Shown piece after piece: positions 31,508-40,856 of a DNA stretch of 64,000 bases. The position numbers and the translations under genes are program-made. Origin of the DNA: Bartonella birtlesii IBS 325 (GTDB lineage: Bacteria; Pseudomonadota; Alphaproteobacteria; Rhizobiales; Rhizobiaceae); assembly GCF_000273375.1 (NCBI RefSeq), contig NZ_CM001557.1, positions 512,322 through 576,321 on the forward strand, given 5' to 3'. Each line of letters begins with the position of its first letter. The first letter of the stretch is position 1. The notes below the pieces were generated by a model. That model saw only the letters and a program-made list of their open reading frames with translations. It was not told the DNA's origin and did no database searches.

Positions 31508-32230
31508 TCATACCTCGTGGAAACGATAGCCTACACCATAAAGTGTTTCAATCATCGCAAAATCATCATCCACTTGTTTAAACTTTTTACGCAGACGTTT
31601 AATGTGACTATCAATGGTGCGGTCATCTACATAGACTTGATCACTATAAGCAGCATCCATCAAAGCATCACGACTTTTTACTACTCCTGGTCTTTGTGCT
31701 AGGGTCTGTAGAATCAAAAATTCTGTGACGGTTAAAATAACAGGTTTATCTTTCCATGTACAGGTGTGACGCTCTTGATCCATCACCAGATCTCCGCGCT
31801 TGAGAGAAGACGTGGGAGAAGTTCCTGTTGCAAGAGGTTGATTGCGCGCATTGGAACGGCGCAGAATAGCTTTGACACGCTCAATGAGAAGACGTTGGGA
31901 GAAAGGTTTTGTAATAAAATCATCTGCTCCCATTTTAAGACCAAACAGTTCATCAATTTCATCATCTTTAGAAGTGAGAAAAATAACAGGGATATCAGAT
32001 TTTTGACGCAATCGACGCAAAAGCTCCATTCCATCCATTCGGGGCATTTTAATATCAAAAATAGCTAAATGTGGGGGATGGAGTGTTAAACCTTTGAGTG
32101 CAGATGCTCCGTCTGTATAGCTTTCAACCCGATAGCCTTCTGTCTCAAGCGCAAAAGATAAAGATGTCAAAATATTGCGATCATCATCAACAAGTACAAT
32201 CGTTTGCGTGATCGTTGGTGTATCTTTCAT
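31508..32230 (-). CDS. chvI: ChvI/BatR-type response regulator
   Basis: An OmpR/PhoB-family response regulator, partner of the adjacent ChvG kinase; the Bartonella orthologue BatR is known to control host-interaction genes. The receiver domain shows the acidic pair VDDD, the phospho-acceptor Asp in [12 protein letters not shown] (about residue 58), Thr in FLTSKDDE and Lys in ITKPF. The C-terminal winged helix ends [14 protein letters not shown] and [10 protein letters not shown]. The 240 aa are normal. A 15-bp palindrome (32250-32264) lies just upstream of the ATG. In rhizobia a divergent pckA usually adjoins chvI; here a BON-LysM gene is found instead. Confidence 0.95.
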   Translation of the reverse strand: MKDTPTITQTIVLVDDDRNILTSLSFALETEGYRVESYTDGASALKGLTLHPPHLAIFDIKMPRMDGMELLRRLRQKSDIPVIFLTSKDDEIDELFGLKMGADDFITKPFSQRLLIERVKAILRRSNARNQPLATGTSPTSSLKRGDLVMDQERHTCTWKDKPVILTVTEFLILQTLAQRPGVVKSRDALMDAAYSDQVYVDDRTIDSHIKRLRKKFKQVDDDFAMIETLYGVGYRFHEV

Positions 32231-32604
32231 GGCTTCTTAGACCTTTCTATTGCTATGATAGCAAACTATCCACGCTATTTATATGGGAGTTCACATTTTT
32301 TTTGCAAAACAAATGTGGTACAAATTGTAGCAAAGTAAACCCCCTTTCACTTTTACGGTAAAATCTTGTCTTATCTTTGCAATTTTATAATGCTTTTATG
32401 CATGTAAAGATCCCTTCGTTTAAAAGAAAATTTGCGTCGATGTGTTTTTTACAAAATTTAGTATTGTTTTATTCCAGAATTAAACAAGTTTGTTTTTGAT
32501 TGTTGAAGTTTAGAAAAATCGCCTATCTTTTTTTAACAGCAAAGAAAAGAGTATAGTGACATATATGCAAAAAAATTATTTCCACTACACGAAAGGAGAC
32601 CATA
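32231..32604. other. regulatory gap between divergent chvI and BON-LysM gene
   Basis: No gene seen. It holds the palindrome at 32250-32264 and an inverted repeat CACATTT/AAATGTG (32292-32298 with 32311-32317). Promoters for both flanking genes must be here. Confidence 0.45.
32250..32264. promoter_or_regulatory. 15-bp palindrome upstream of chvI
   Basis: TTGCTATGATAGCAA is a perfect inverted repeat around a single central base, 20-34 bases before the chvI start codon. Its position in the 5' region suggests an operator, perhaps for autoregulation, but the regulator is unknown. Confidence 0.35.
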
Positions 32605-33060
32605 ATGGGATTATTTAATTTTATTAAAACAGTTGGTGAAAAGCTTGGTATTGGAAATCATGAACCAGAAGAAAGGGATTTTAAAGCTGCATTCAAGAAT
32701 TTCCAACTTGGTACAGAAAGAGTGGACATTCAGGTTGAAAATGGTAAAGCTATTTTAAGTGGTGAAGTTCCAGATAGAGAAACACTTGAAAAAGCGCTTT
32801 TGGTTGTTGGTAATTCGCAAGGTATATCTTCTGTTGATATTGATCAATTAAAGGTTACAGATGCTGTACCTGTAAAAGCTTCTCACTTTTATGAGGTTAA
32901 ATCTGGTGATAATCTTTGGAAGATTGCCGAAAAGGTTTATGGAAAAGGGCAAGGTGATAAAAACACATTTATTTTTGAAGCCAATAAGCCGATGCTAAAA
33001 TCTCCTGATAAAATTTATCCTGGACAAGTTTTGCGTATTCCTGAACTTAATCGCGCTTAA
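32605..33060 (+). CDS. BON and LysM domain protein (Kbp/YgaU-like)
   Basis: A 151-aa soluble protein made of a BON domain (about residues 25-90: FKAAFKNFQLG, VENGKAILSGEVPDRETLEK) and a C-terminal LysM domain (about 97-148: FYEVKSGDNLWKIAEKVYGK, IFEANKPML, KIYPGQVLRIP). This architecture matches the E. coli potassium-binding protein Kbp (YgaU). There is no signal peptide, in keeping with a cytoplasmic location as for Kbp. A GAAAGGAG site precedes the ATG. It stands alone between chvI and a downstream hairpin. Potassium binding here is inferred from architecture only. Confidence 0.88.
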   Translation: MGLFNFIKTVGEKLGIGNHEPEERDFKAAFKNFQLGTERVDIQVENGKAILSGEVPDRETLEKALLVVGNSQGISSVDIDQLKVTDAVPVKASHFYEVKSGDNLWKIAEKVYGKGQGDKNTFIFEANKPMLKSPDKIYPGQVLRIPELNRA

Positions 33061-33119
33061 ATGAAGAAAGAGAATAAACTTTTTATTTCTTTACAGTTTG
33101 TTTATACTATTAAACGAAA

Positions 33120-33151
33120 TAAGGAGCATGGAAATTTTCTCACGCTCCTTA
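33120..33151. terminator. bidirectional hairpin between convergent BON-LysM and PCuAC genes
   Basis: An 8-bp stem (TAAGGAGC with GCTCCTTA) with a 16-base loop between two convergent genes. The flanks are AT-rich but without a pure T run, so termination is likely rather than certain. Confidence 0.5.
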
Positions 33152-33176
33152 ATTAATTGAATAGAAATGAAAAAAC

Positions 33177-33731
33177 TTAGTGATGATGCACTGATTTTGC
33201 AGATGTTTTTCCTGCTATAGCGTTTACAGAGAAATCAACATCAATTGTTCCTGCTTTCTCAAACGTCAATTTTGCACTGATTTTTTCACCGAGTTTGAAT
33301 GGTTTTGAAAGCCCCATGAACATAATATGATCACCACCAGGCTTAAGGGTGATTTCACCATTGCCTGGAATTTCAATACCATAGTGCATTTTTTCCATTT
33401 TCATAATGTCATTAACAACTGCCATAGAATGGATTTCTGTTGTCTGTACCCCTTTTGTTGAAACAGAAACTAAGCGATCTGGCAGATTACTGTGATTAAT
33501 AATATAGAGATAACCGCTGCCAACTTTTATACCTCTAGGTGTTTCACGTGTCCAAGGATGAAGGATTTCTATGTCTCCTACTTTATATTGTTGCGCGGTT
33601 GCAGGGTAGGCTATACAAGCAAAAAAAAGAACCCACACGATATTTGTAACAACTTTTTTGAATAGATGTTGTGCGTAAGTTGTATATTGGGATACAAGTT
33701 TCTTTGTTTTCTCGATGATAAATATTATCAT
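33177..33731 (-). CDS. periplasmic copper chaperone PCu(A)C family
   Basis: PCu(A)C proteins bind Cu(I) in the periplasm and help load the CuA site of cytochrome c oxidase. The ligand set is seen as HSM...MKM followed by the PGGDHIMFMGL block, equivalent to the family H-M...HxM motif, and a C-terminal HHH adds possible metal ligands. A signal peptide is present (IVWVLFFACIAYPATAQQ; cut likely after ATA). The ATG at 33731 (184 aa) is 8-9 bases after AAAAGGAGG; a GTG start 12 codons upstream is less likely. Partner genes such as senC are not adjacent. Confidence 0.88.
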   Translation of the reverse strand: MIIFIIEKTKKLVSQYTTYAQHLFKKVVTNIVWVLFFACIAYPATAQQYKVGDIEILHPWTRETPRGIKVGSGYLYIINHSNLPDRLVSVSTKGVQTTEIHSMAVVNDIMKMEKMHYGIEIPGNGEITLKPGGDHIMFMGLSKPFKLGEKISAKLTFEKAGTIDVDFSVNAIAGKTSAKSVHHH

Positions 33732-33846
33732 TGATTCACCCTCCTTTTCAGATTCACTTTTGAACACTCTCTTTTATTTTTAGCAGAGTTTTTATTCAAA
33801 ATAAAACAAAGAATTATTAGAGTTATATGAATCAAAGAGAGGAGGT

Positions 33847-33954
33847 ATGGAGCTCTTGGATTTTAATGGTACATTGAAGAAAAAGGGAATTTTTCGCTCT
33901 ATTTATGGATTTAATCTGCAGAATAAGGTAAGATTGGGTATATTCAAAGCTTAG
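33847..33954 (+). CDS. possible 35-aa small protein, unrecognised
   Basis: An ATG at 33847 (and a TTG at 33856) opens a 35-codon frame beginning MELLDFNGTLKKKGIF and ending in TAG at 33954. A near-perfect ribosome-binding sequence GAGAGGAGGT runs directly into the ATG, which would suit the TTG three codons later (spacing about nine). The product is small and basic, with no signal peptide or family match that I can see. It could be a real small protein or a remnant of a decayed gene. Confidence 0.25.
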   Translation: MELLDFNGTLKKKGIFRSIYGFNLQNKVRLGIFKA

Positions 33955-34364
33955 TTTTTGAATGAGCAATAACTTAAGCTTTCAAAAGCAGAATTGTTGG
34001 AGAGTAAATTAACAGATAATATCTTAACAAACGGTATATTGAGAAAGATAGGGTTTAACATTATAGATGAGGTTGTATAAAAATATTACGTTTATGAATC
34101 ATATAAAAAATGGTTATTCTAGATATTTTTTTAAGAGAGCTTGTGATATTTAAATTCCCTATCATGATCCCATATGGCTATGAAGGATTAAGGAAAAAGG
34201 TGCAATATTATTTTTCCAATTCTAGTAGGTTGATATGTTTGTGAACATAGTGAGAAAAATATGTTACGATGCTCACCTTATCAGTAAAAAGGGCGTTCGC
34301 GTGTGAGTAGGATGCCTCTTTTAAAAGAAAATTTTTATTTTAAGAATGTTTCTTTCTTGACTCT

Positions 34365-34396
34365 CTTGTAGCGATAAGAGCCTGTTCTTATATACG
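34365..34396 (+). promoter_or_regulatory. RpoH (sigma-32) type promoter of dnaK
   Basis: CTTG at 34365-34368, an 18-base spacer, then CTTATATACG at 34387-34396. This fits the alphaproteobacterial heat-shock consensus CTTG-N17/18-CyTATnTnnG at every defined base. Transcription would start near 34403, about 130 bases before the dnaK ATG. Confidence 0.7.
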
Positions 34397-34535
34397 AGGC
34401 AGAAAGGCTTGTTGCGACTTGTAGTTTATGTTTGTGTAATTTGAAGTGAGGTGCAGGCTTTTAGTGTTATAAGGAGCTGTCTTCGAGAAATGCTTGATGA
34501 AGGTTGAGGTAGCTTGCTGAAATGGAGAATATAAT

Positions 34536-36428
34536 ATGGCAAAAGTAATTGGTATTGATTTAGGGACAACGAACTCTTGTGTTGCTGTCATGGATGGCAA
34601 AAATGCAAAGGTTATTGAAAATTCAGAAGGAGCGCGGACAACGCCTTCGGTCGTTGCCTTTACTGATGGGGGAGAGCGGCTTATTGGGCAACCTGCTAAG
34701 CGGCAAGCGGTAACAAACCCTGAAGGAACAGTTTTTGCAGTTAAGCGATTGATTGGTCGGCGTTTTGACGACCCAATGGTTGAAAAAGATAAAGCGCTCG
34801 TGCCTTATAAGATTGTTAAAGGTGACAATGGTGATGCGTGGGTTGAAGAAGCGGGTAAGAAATATTCTCCTTCACAAATCTCAGCGATGATTTTGCAAAA
34901 GATGAAAGAAACAGCCGAGTCTTATCTTGGTGAAAAAGTCGAGCAAGCGGTTATTACGGTCCCTGCGTATTTCAATGATGCACAACGTCAAGCTACTAAA
35001 GATGCAGGTAAAATTGCTGGACTTGAAGTTTTGCGGATTATCAATGAGCCAACAGCCGCTGCTTTAGCATATGGTTTGGATAAAAAAGACGGAAAAACTA
35101 TTGCTGTTTACGACCTTGGTGGCGGCACGTTTGATATTTCTGTGCTTGAAATCGGAGATGGTGTTTTTGAAGTTAAGTCAACCAATGGAGATACCTTTTT
35201 AGGTGGTGAAGATTTTGATATGCGCTTGGTCGGTTATTTTGCCGATGAATTCAAGAAAGAACAAGGGATTGATCTGAAGAATGATAAACTTGCATTGCAA
35301 CGCCTAAAAGAAGCAGCAGAAAAAGCAAAGATTGAACTTTCCTCTTCACAACAAACGGAAATCAATTTACCATTTATTACCGCTGATCAATCTGGTCCCA
35401 AGCACTTAACGATGAAGTTAACGCGAGCAAAATTTGAATCTCTCGTTGATGATTTGGTTCAGCGCACTATTGAGCCATGTAAAGCCGCATTGAAAGATGC
35501 AGGATTAAAAGCGGGCGAGATTGACGAAGTTGTTTTAGTGGGTGGTATGACACGTATGCCCAAGATTCAAGAAGTTGTGCAGAGCTTCTTTGGCAAAGAT
35601 CCACACAAAGGTGTTAATCCCGATGAAGTTGTTGCAATGGGAGCTGCCATTCAAGGGGGAGTATTGCAGGGTGATGTAAAAGACGTATTGCTCTTGGATG
35701 TAACACCTTTATCTTTGGGTATTGAAACATTGGGTGGAGTTTTTACGCGTCTTATTGAACGCAATACCACTATCCCAACGAAAAAATCGCAAGTTTTTTC
35801 AACAGCTGATGATAATCAGAATGCTGTGACTATTCGTGTTTTCCAAGGTGAACGCGAAATGGCTAACGATAACAAATTGTTGGCCCAATTTGATCTTGTT
35901 GGTATTCCACCAGCACCGCGTGGTATGCCTCAGATTGAGGTTACTTTTGATATTGATGCGAATGGTATTGTAAATGTTTCGGCTAAGGATAAAGGAACCG
36001 GTAAAGAACATCAAATTCGTATTCAGGCATCAGGTGGTTTAAGTGATGCTGATATAGAAAAAATGGTAAAGGATGCGGAAGAGCATGCGGCTGAGGATAA
36101 AAAGCGCCGTGAAGGTGTGGAAGCTAGAAATCAAGCGGAAACTCTTATCCATTCAACTGAAAAGTCATTAAATGAATATGGCGATAAGGTATCAACTGAA
36201 GAAAAGCAACAGATTGAAACTGCGATATCTGATTTAAAGTCTGCGCTTGATGGCAGTGATACTGAAGAAGTGACAGCAAAAATGCAGAAATTGGCAGAAG
36301 TCAGTATGAAGCTTGGACAGGCGATGTATGAAGCTTCACAAGCAGCAACAGATAACACTGAAACAGATGCCAAAGATGACGATGTTGTTGATGCTGATTT
36401 TGAAGAAATTAATGATAAGAAGAAATAG
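34536..36428 (+). CDS. dnaK: chaperone DnaK (Hsp70)
   Basis: DnaK is the ATP-dependent Hsp70 that binds unfolded segments, working with DnaJ and GrpE. The N-terminal ATPase domain opens [20 protein letters not shown] and carries the Hsp70 signatures [17 protein letters not shown] and [17 protein letters not shown]. The substrate-binding domain includes [20 protein letters not shown] and the lid has the usual acidic C-terminus ([17 protein letters not shown]). At 630 aa it is full length. A GGAG site precedes the ATG. It lies upstream of dnaJ with an apparent terminator between them (36459-36484), so dnaJ is probably expressed by readthrough or its own promoter. Confidence 0.99.
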   Translation: MAKVIGIDLGTTNSCVAVMDGKNAKVIENSEGARTTPSVVAFTDGGERLIGQPAKRQAVTNPEGTVFAVKRLIGRRFDDPMVEKDKALVPYKIVKGDNGDAWVEEAGKKYSPSQISAMILQKMKETAESYLGEKVEQAVITVPAYFNDAQRQATKDAGKIAGLEVLRIINEPTAAALAYGLDKKDGKTIAVYDLGGGTFDISVLEIGDGVFEVKSTNGDTFLGGEDFDMRLVGYFADEFKKEQGIDLKNDKLALQRLKEAAEKAKIELSSSQQTEINLPFITADQSGPKHLTMKLTRAKFESLVDDLVQRTIEPCKAALKDAGLKAGEIDEVVLVGGMTRMPKIQEVVQSFFGKDPHKGVNPDEVVAMGAAIQGGVLQGDVKDVLLLDVTPLSLGIETLGGVFTRLIERNTTIPTKKSQVFSTADDNQNAVTIRVFQGEREMANDNKLLAQFDLVGIPPAPRGMPQIEVTFDIDANGIVNVSAKDKGTGKEHQIRIQASGGLSDADIEKMVKDAEEHAAEDKKRREGVEARNQAETLIHSTEKSLNEYGDKVSTEEKQQIETAISDLKSALDGSDTEEVTAKMQKLAEVSMKLGQAMYEASQAATDNTETDAKDDDVVDADFEEINDKKK

Positions 36429-36458
36429 TGTAAGCAAATGTATTGATCAATCAATAAA

Positions 36459-36494
36459 CCCAGCCTTTGAGATATAAGGCTGGGCTTTGTTATT
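36459..36494 (+). terminator. terminator between dnaK and dnaJ
   Basis: A 9-bp perfect stem (CCCAGCCTT with AAGGCTGGG), 8-base loop, then CTTTGTTATTT. It lies 30 bp past the dnaK stop and may reduce, rather than block, transcription into dnaJ. Confidence 0.75.
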
Positions 36495-36583
36495 TGAGAT
36501 AAGTTGCAACTTTGTAGCTAAAAATATAAATTGAAAACAAACCTTATCCATGAAGATGGATAACAAAAAACTATCAGGAATAC

Positions 36584-37732
36584 ATGATGAAGGTTGATTA
36601 TTATGAAATTCTTGGCGTGACTCGCGAATGTGATGATAAAAAGCTGAAATCTGCTTTTCGTAGGTTAGCGATGCAATATCATCCTGATCGCAACGCAGGA
36701 GATAAAGAGGCAGAGCGGAAATTTAAGGAAATCGGCGAAGCTTATGAGGTTCTCAAAGACCCTCAAAAGCGTGCTGCTTATGATCGATTTGGTCATGCGG
36801 CTTTTGAAAATAATGGCCACGAGGGAGCAAATCCCTTTAGTGGTTTTGCAGCCAGTGGTGGATTTTCTGACATTTTTGAAGATTTTTTTGGCGAAATTAT
36901 GGGAGGCGCGCACCGTAAGCGTAGTGATGGGCGCGAGCGTGGTGCAGATCTGAGTTATAATATGGAAGTGACCTTGGAAGAGGCATTTTCAGGAAAAACT
37001 GCACAAATTAATATTCCTAGTTCTGTTACTTGTGACGCTTGTGAAGGATCGGGTGCAAAAAAGGGTTCTAAGCCACAAGTTTGTAGAACTTGCCATGGGG
37101 CTGGTCGTGTGCGTGCTGCCCAAGGTTTTTTTTCTATTGAGCGAACATGTCCTACATGTCATGGACGTGGTGAAACGATTACAGATCCATGTCCGAAATG
37201 TCAGGGGACAAGACGAGTGGAAAAAAAACGTTCATTGAGCGTAAATATTCCAGCTGGTATTGAAGATGGTACGCGTATTCGCCTTTCTGGTGAAGGAGAT
37301 GCTGGCATTCGTGGTGGTCCTAGCGGTGATCTTTATATTTTTCTTTCCATTAAATCACATGAATTTTTTCAGCGAGAAGGAGCAGATCTTCACTGTCGTG
37401 TTCCTATTTCAATGGTTACCGCTGCTTTAGGAGGTGAATTTGAGGTTTCTGACCTTGATGGTATCAAGGCGCGTGTGAAGGTTCCAGAAGGGACACAAAA
37501 TGGACGTCAATTCCGACTTAAGGGAAAAGGTATGCCCATGTTGCGTCGTCAGCAGACAAGGGGTGACCTTTATATTCATATCACGATTGAGACACCACAG
37601 AAATTAACACAAGAACAGCGTGAATTATTGCAAAAATTTGAAACGCTTTCAAATCATGAGAATTCACCACAATCCCATGGTTTCTTTTCACGTATGAAGG
37701 AATTTTTTGAAAATATTTCTAGACAAAATTAA
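36584..37732 (+). CDS. dnaJ: chaperone DnaJ (Hsp40)
   Basis: DnaJ delivers substrates to DnaK and stimulates its ATPase. It has the J-domain with the HPD motif ([10 protein letters not shown], about residue 34), a Gly/Phe-rich linker ([16 protein letters not shown]) and four zinc-finger CxxCxGxG-type repeats ([32 protein letters not shown], the last diverged at its end). C-terminal substrate-binding domains follow. Two adjacent ATGs (36584, 36587) are possible; AGGAA is closer to ideal spacing for the second, so the true length may be 381 rather than 382 aa. A strong terminator follows at 37804-37840. Confidence 0.98.
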   Translation: MMKVDYYEILGVTRECDDKKLKSAFRRLAMQYHPDRNAGDKEAERKFKEIGEAYEVLKDPQKRAAYDRFGHAAFENNGHEGANPFSGFAASGGFSDIFEDFFGEIMGGAHRKRSDGRERGADLSYNMEVTLEEAFSGKTAQINIPSSVTCDACEGSGAKKGSKPQVCRTCHGAGRVRAAQGFFSIERTCPTCHGRGETITDPCPKCQGTRRVEKKRSLSVNIPAGIEDGTRIRLSGEGDAGIRGGPSGDLYIFLSIKSHEFFQREGADLHCRVPISMVTAALGGEFEVSDLDGIKARVKVPEGTQNGRQFRLKGKGMPMLRRQQTRGDLYIHITIETPQKLTQEQRELLQKFETLSNHENSPQSHGFFSRMKEFFENISRQN

Positions 37733-38592
37733 TGAATATGCGCGAGCATTTATTATGGAAAAAAGTATGCTGATAAGGTTATTTTCATTAAGTTTTCTAT
37801 TGCATGCTAATCTTTGCAAAGATTAGCATTTTTTCTTTTTGAAGTTTCTTAAAGAAAAAAGGGACGGATATTTTAGGATGCTATTTTATTGTTATTTATG
37901 GATTGAGATAATGTTACGGCTCTTTTCAAGGGAATTTGTCTATTTTGGATGAGAGTACAAAGCAAGATCTCGTTACAGATTTTCTAATGTGATGTTATAA
38001 TAAATCGATACGATTATTTGTTTAAAGACTTTCCATTGTTGCAACTACTTTTATTGATTCATCATCAAAATAATTGGAAATGGAGAAAATATTCCTGCAT
38101 GCGAGGTCACATTTAAGTTAAAAATGATAATTTATCATGATAAATCAATGTATTGTATCTTTCTATAACATTCGTGAAAATAAATCATTTAATTGATATT
38201 TTTTGTTTTCAATGATTGGGGAAAAAAGAAAGATAGATAAACGATAGAGTCATTTTCATCTTATAAAATCAATGGTTGTATATCTTCTTATTCATTGTTA
38301 AAGATCCAAGAGTAAATCAGGAAGTTTAATTTATATGGACGTGACTTAAAAGTTCTTCTGAATGCTGCTTTCATTTAACATAAGGTCATACAACAATGAC
38401 ATTTTATACATATATTTTGTTTAATTTTAGATTCTAATTGTTTTAAGAAAGCTGCCTTATTCATCTCATTATAGCTTTGATAATAATTTAAAAAAATAAG
38501 CTTTTTCAGTGGGATGGATAGAATAAAATTTGTTTTCACTTTTTTTGAATTCTACTTAAGGGGAGATAAAAAGTAATGAGGAGGCTCTTTTG
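37733..38592. other. 860-bp gap between dnaJ and argB
   Basis: Holds the dnaJ terminator at its left end. The remainder is AT-rich with stops in all frames and no recognisable gene remnant. A 16-bp perfect palindrome ATTTATCATGATAAAT lies at 38130-38145. In many rhizobia yidC and engB precede argB; neither is seen here. Confidence 0.5.
37804..37840 (+). terminator. strong rho-independent terminator after dnaJ
   Basis: A 26-bp perfect palindrome (37804-37829; 11-bp stem ATGCTAATCTT with AAGATTAGCAT and a TGCA loop) followed by TTTTTTCTTTTT. This is one of the clearest terminators in the window. Confidence 0.9.
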
Positions 38593-39498
38593 ATGGATAA
38601 AGTTGAAAATAATATTGAAGATGTTTTTGAAAAACAAGCAGCATTTTTATCGTCTGCTTTACCTTATATGCAAAAATATGAAAATGAAACCGTCGTTGTA
38701 AAATATGGTGGTCACGCTATGGGTGATCCTGCTTTGGGGCAAGCTTTTGCGCGTGATATTGCTTTGTTAAAGCAATCAGGAATTAACCCCGTTGTCGTTC
38801 ATGGTGGTGGACCTCAAATTGCAGAAATTTTGATGAAAATGGGAATCGAGTCACGGTTTGAAAATGGTTTACGCGTAACCGATGAGCGGATCGTGGAAGT
38901 GGTTGAAATGGTTTTGGCAGGCTCCATAAACAAGGAAATAGTCGCTCTTATCAATGCAGAGGGTGAATGGGCAATAGGGTTGTGCGGCAAAGATGGCAAT
39001 ATGGTTTTTGCCGAAAAGGCTTATAAAACGGTCATTGATCCCGATTCACATATTGAACGTGTTTTAGATTTAGGTTTTGTTGGTGAACCTGTTGAAGTTG
39101 ATCGTACATTGTTAGATCTCTTGGCATGTTCTGAGATGATTCCAGTTCTTGCTCCTGTCGCTCCAGGTCGTGATGGCAAAACCTATAATATTAATGCCGA
39201 TATTTTTGCTGGAGCCATTGCCGGTGCATTAGAGGCCAAACGCCTTTTGTTTCTAACAGATGTTCCTGGTGTTTTAGATAAACAGGGTAAACTTTTAAAG
39301 GAGTTAACAATTTCTGAAGCTGAAAGTCTTATTAAAAATGGAATAATTTCAGGAGGTATGATTCCGAAAGTGGAAACTTGTATAAAAGCCCTTCAAAATG
39401 GTGTGGAAGGTGTTGTTATTTTAAACGGCAAAACTCCCCATTCTGTCTTGCTAGAATTATTTACCGAACAAGGAGTCGGAACACTTATTGTTTCATGA
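38593..39498 (+). CDS. argB: acetylglutamate kinase
   Basis: ArgB phosphorylates N-acetyl-L-glutamate, the second step of arginine synthesis. The amino-acid kinase fold is shown by [25 protein letters not shown], the substrate-binding [19 protein letters not shown], and the C-terminal [11 protein letters not shown] and [10 protein letters not shown] blocks. The ATG at 38593 gives 301 aa and follows GAGGAGG; a TTG codon just before it is not needed. The DMT transporter gene follows 33 bp downstream, so the two are probably cotranscribed. No other arg genes are present in the window. Confidence 0.97.
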   Translation: MDKVENNIEDVFEKQAAFLSSALPYMQKYENETVVVKYGGHAMGDPALGQAFARDIALLKQSGINPVVVHGGGPQIAEILMKMGIESRFENGLRVTDERIVEVVEMVLAGSINKEIVALINAEGEWAIGLCGKDGNMVFAEKAYKTVIDPDSHIERVLDLGFVGEPVEVDRTLLDLLACSEMIPVLAPVAPGRDGKTYNINADIFAGAIAGALEAKRLLFLTDVPGVLDKQGKLLKELTISEAESLIKNGIISGGMIPKVETCIKALQNGVEGVVILNGKTPHSVLLELFTEQGVGTLIVS

Positions 39499-39531
39499 GG
39501 TATAGAGAAGAATTGAAGGAAGACACCTTTC

Positions 39532-40440
39532 ATGGTTAATATAAAACAGTTGAAACACTCTTTACTAAGCAAACCAGAATTAGCATTATTTATTGCAACA
39601 ATATTGTGGGGCATTACATTTTTAGTAATTCATATCGCAGTACGTTATAGCGGTCCTCTCTTTTTTGTGGGATTCCGTTTTGTTGTTGCATCGCTTATAT
39701 GTGGGGCAATTTTTTGGCGTTCTATGAAAGGTATAACTGTTTATGAAATTTTTGCTGGAATGGCTATTGGTGTGGGAATGTTTCTGGGTTACGCTTTGCA
39801 AGCCATGGGGCTGCAAACCATTATGAGTAGTCAGTCGGCTTTTATCACGGCGCTTTATGTCCCTATAGTTCCAATATTGCAATGGATTGTTTTTAAAAAG
39901 CCACCTCGTTTAGCTTGTTGGATCGGTATCATTTTTGCTTTTATTGGGCTTGTACTTATTTCTGGGCAAAAGCCAGGAAGTTTTGATTTTTCAAAAGGTG
40001 AAATTCTAACTTTGTTAGGTGCTTTAGCAATTGCTGCAGAGGTTATACTTATCGGAATTTTTGCTAACAAGGTTGATAGTCGGCGCGTAACAATTATACA
40101 GTTACTTTTTAGTGGTCTTTTTTCGTTTTTTTGTATGCCGTTGATGGGTGAAAGCATTCCTGAATTTTCGTGGGTATGGCTGAATATCGGTATAGGATTG
40201 GCATTGATGAGTGCTATCATTCAATTGGCGATGAATTGGGCACAAAAATCTATTTCGCCTACACGTGCAACACTCATTTACGCGGGTGAGCCTGTATGGG
40301 CTGGCATTGTTGGGCGTTTAGCTGGTGAGCGTTTATCTCCTTTAGCCTTGTTTGGGGGAGTGCTCATCTTGATTGGGATTGTCGTGGCTGAATTACAACC
40401 TTCACAATGGCGAAAAAAAGATAAAGTGAGAAAAAACTGA
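39532..40440 (+). CDS. DMT-superfamily (EamA) transporter
   Basis: An inner-membrane protein of the drug/metabolite transporter superfamily with two tandem EamA repeats and about ten hydrophobic helices. The first is LALFIATILWGITFLVIHIA, and later ones include ILIGIVVAELQP at the C-terminal end. The family exports amino acids, nucleotides or other small metabolites; the substrate cannot be predicted from sequence. At 302 aa it is complete. A GAAGGA site lies before the ATG. Its position 33 bp after argB suggests cotranscription but not necessarily a role in arginine metabolism. Confidence 0.88.
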   Translation: MVNIKQLKHSLLSKPELALFIATILWGITFLVIHIAVRYSGPLFFVGFRFVVASLICGAIFWRSMKGITVYEIFAGMAIGVGMFLGYALQAMGLQTIMSSQSAFITALYVPIVPILQWIVFKKPPRLACWIGIIFAFIGLVLISGQKPGSFDFSKGEILTLLGALAIAAEVILIGIFANKVDSRRVTIIQLLFSGLFSFFCMPLMGESIPEFSWVWLNIGIGLALMSAIIQLAMNWAQKSISPTRATLIYAGEPVWAGIVGRLAGERLSPLALFGGVLILIGIVVAELQPSQWRKKDKVRKN

Positions 40441-40856
40441 TTAACTTTGCTTTTTTTCAAAGAAGTTAAAAAAGCTCTAGGTACTTTTTCACTTTTAAAA
40501 GAAAAAGCCCCTTTAAAGAGTATATTTTTTTTATTTTGTATAAAATTGATAAAAAAGCGAGTTATTGTGTAAAAAAATAGAAAACAACGCTTTTTACAAA
40601 TTCTATCACAAGCCTGAATTTTATACATATTTCTAATATTGTACGGGCATATTGAGTGATAAGATCAACGAATATGAAAAAATGAAGAGCATCACTTTTA
40701 ATCATGGGCATTGCGTTTAGCAAACAAAAGCTTCATTTTTTAAGTTATGGGGAATTGTGTTTTGAGAAGCTCTTTTCATTTATATTTTCTTGAAAGGTTT
40801 TCAAAGAGGTGTAATTGGTCTTTGCGTTTTGTGCTATTCTTTGCTAAATCGCCCGT
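40441..40856. other. 415-bp gap between DMT transporter gene and lepA
   Basis: No gene seen. An imperfect hairpin (TTAACTT/AAGTTAA around 40440-40468) follows the transporter stop. The sequence before lepA lacks an obvious ribosome-binding site. Confidence 0.45.

Larger units (their letters stand above)
33732..34535. other. 800-bp gap upstream of dnaK
   Basis: Contains the dnaK heat-shock promoter (34365-34396) and an approximately 135-base 5' leader. Further upstream only one short frame with a strong ribosome-binding site (33847-33954) stands out. The rest is AT-rich without recognisable genes. Confidence 0.5.

Noticed and set aside
29681..32068. Open frames of 75-100 codons antisense to chvG and chvI
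   Set aside because: They are shadows of strongly conserved coding sequence on the opposite strand and contain no recognisable domains.
40440..40468. Terminator after the DMT transporter gene
   Set aside because: The stem is imperfect and is followed by A-rich, not T-rich, sequence.
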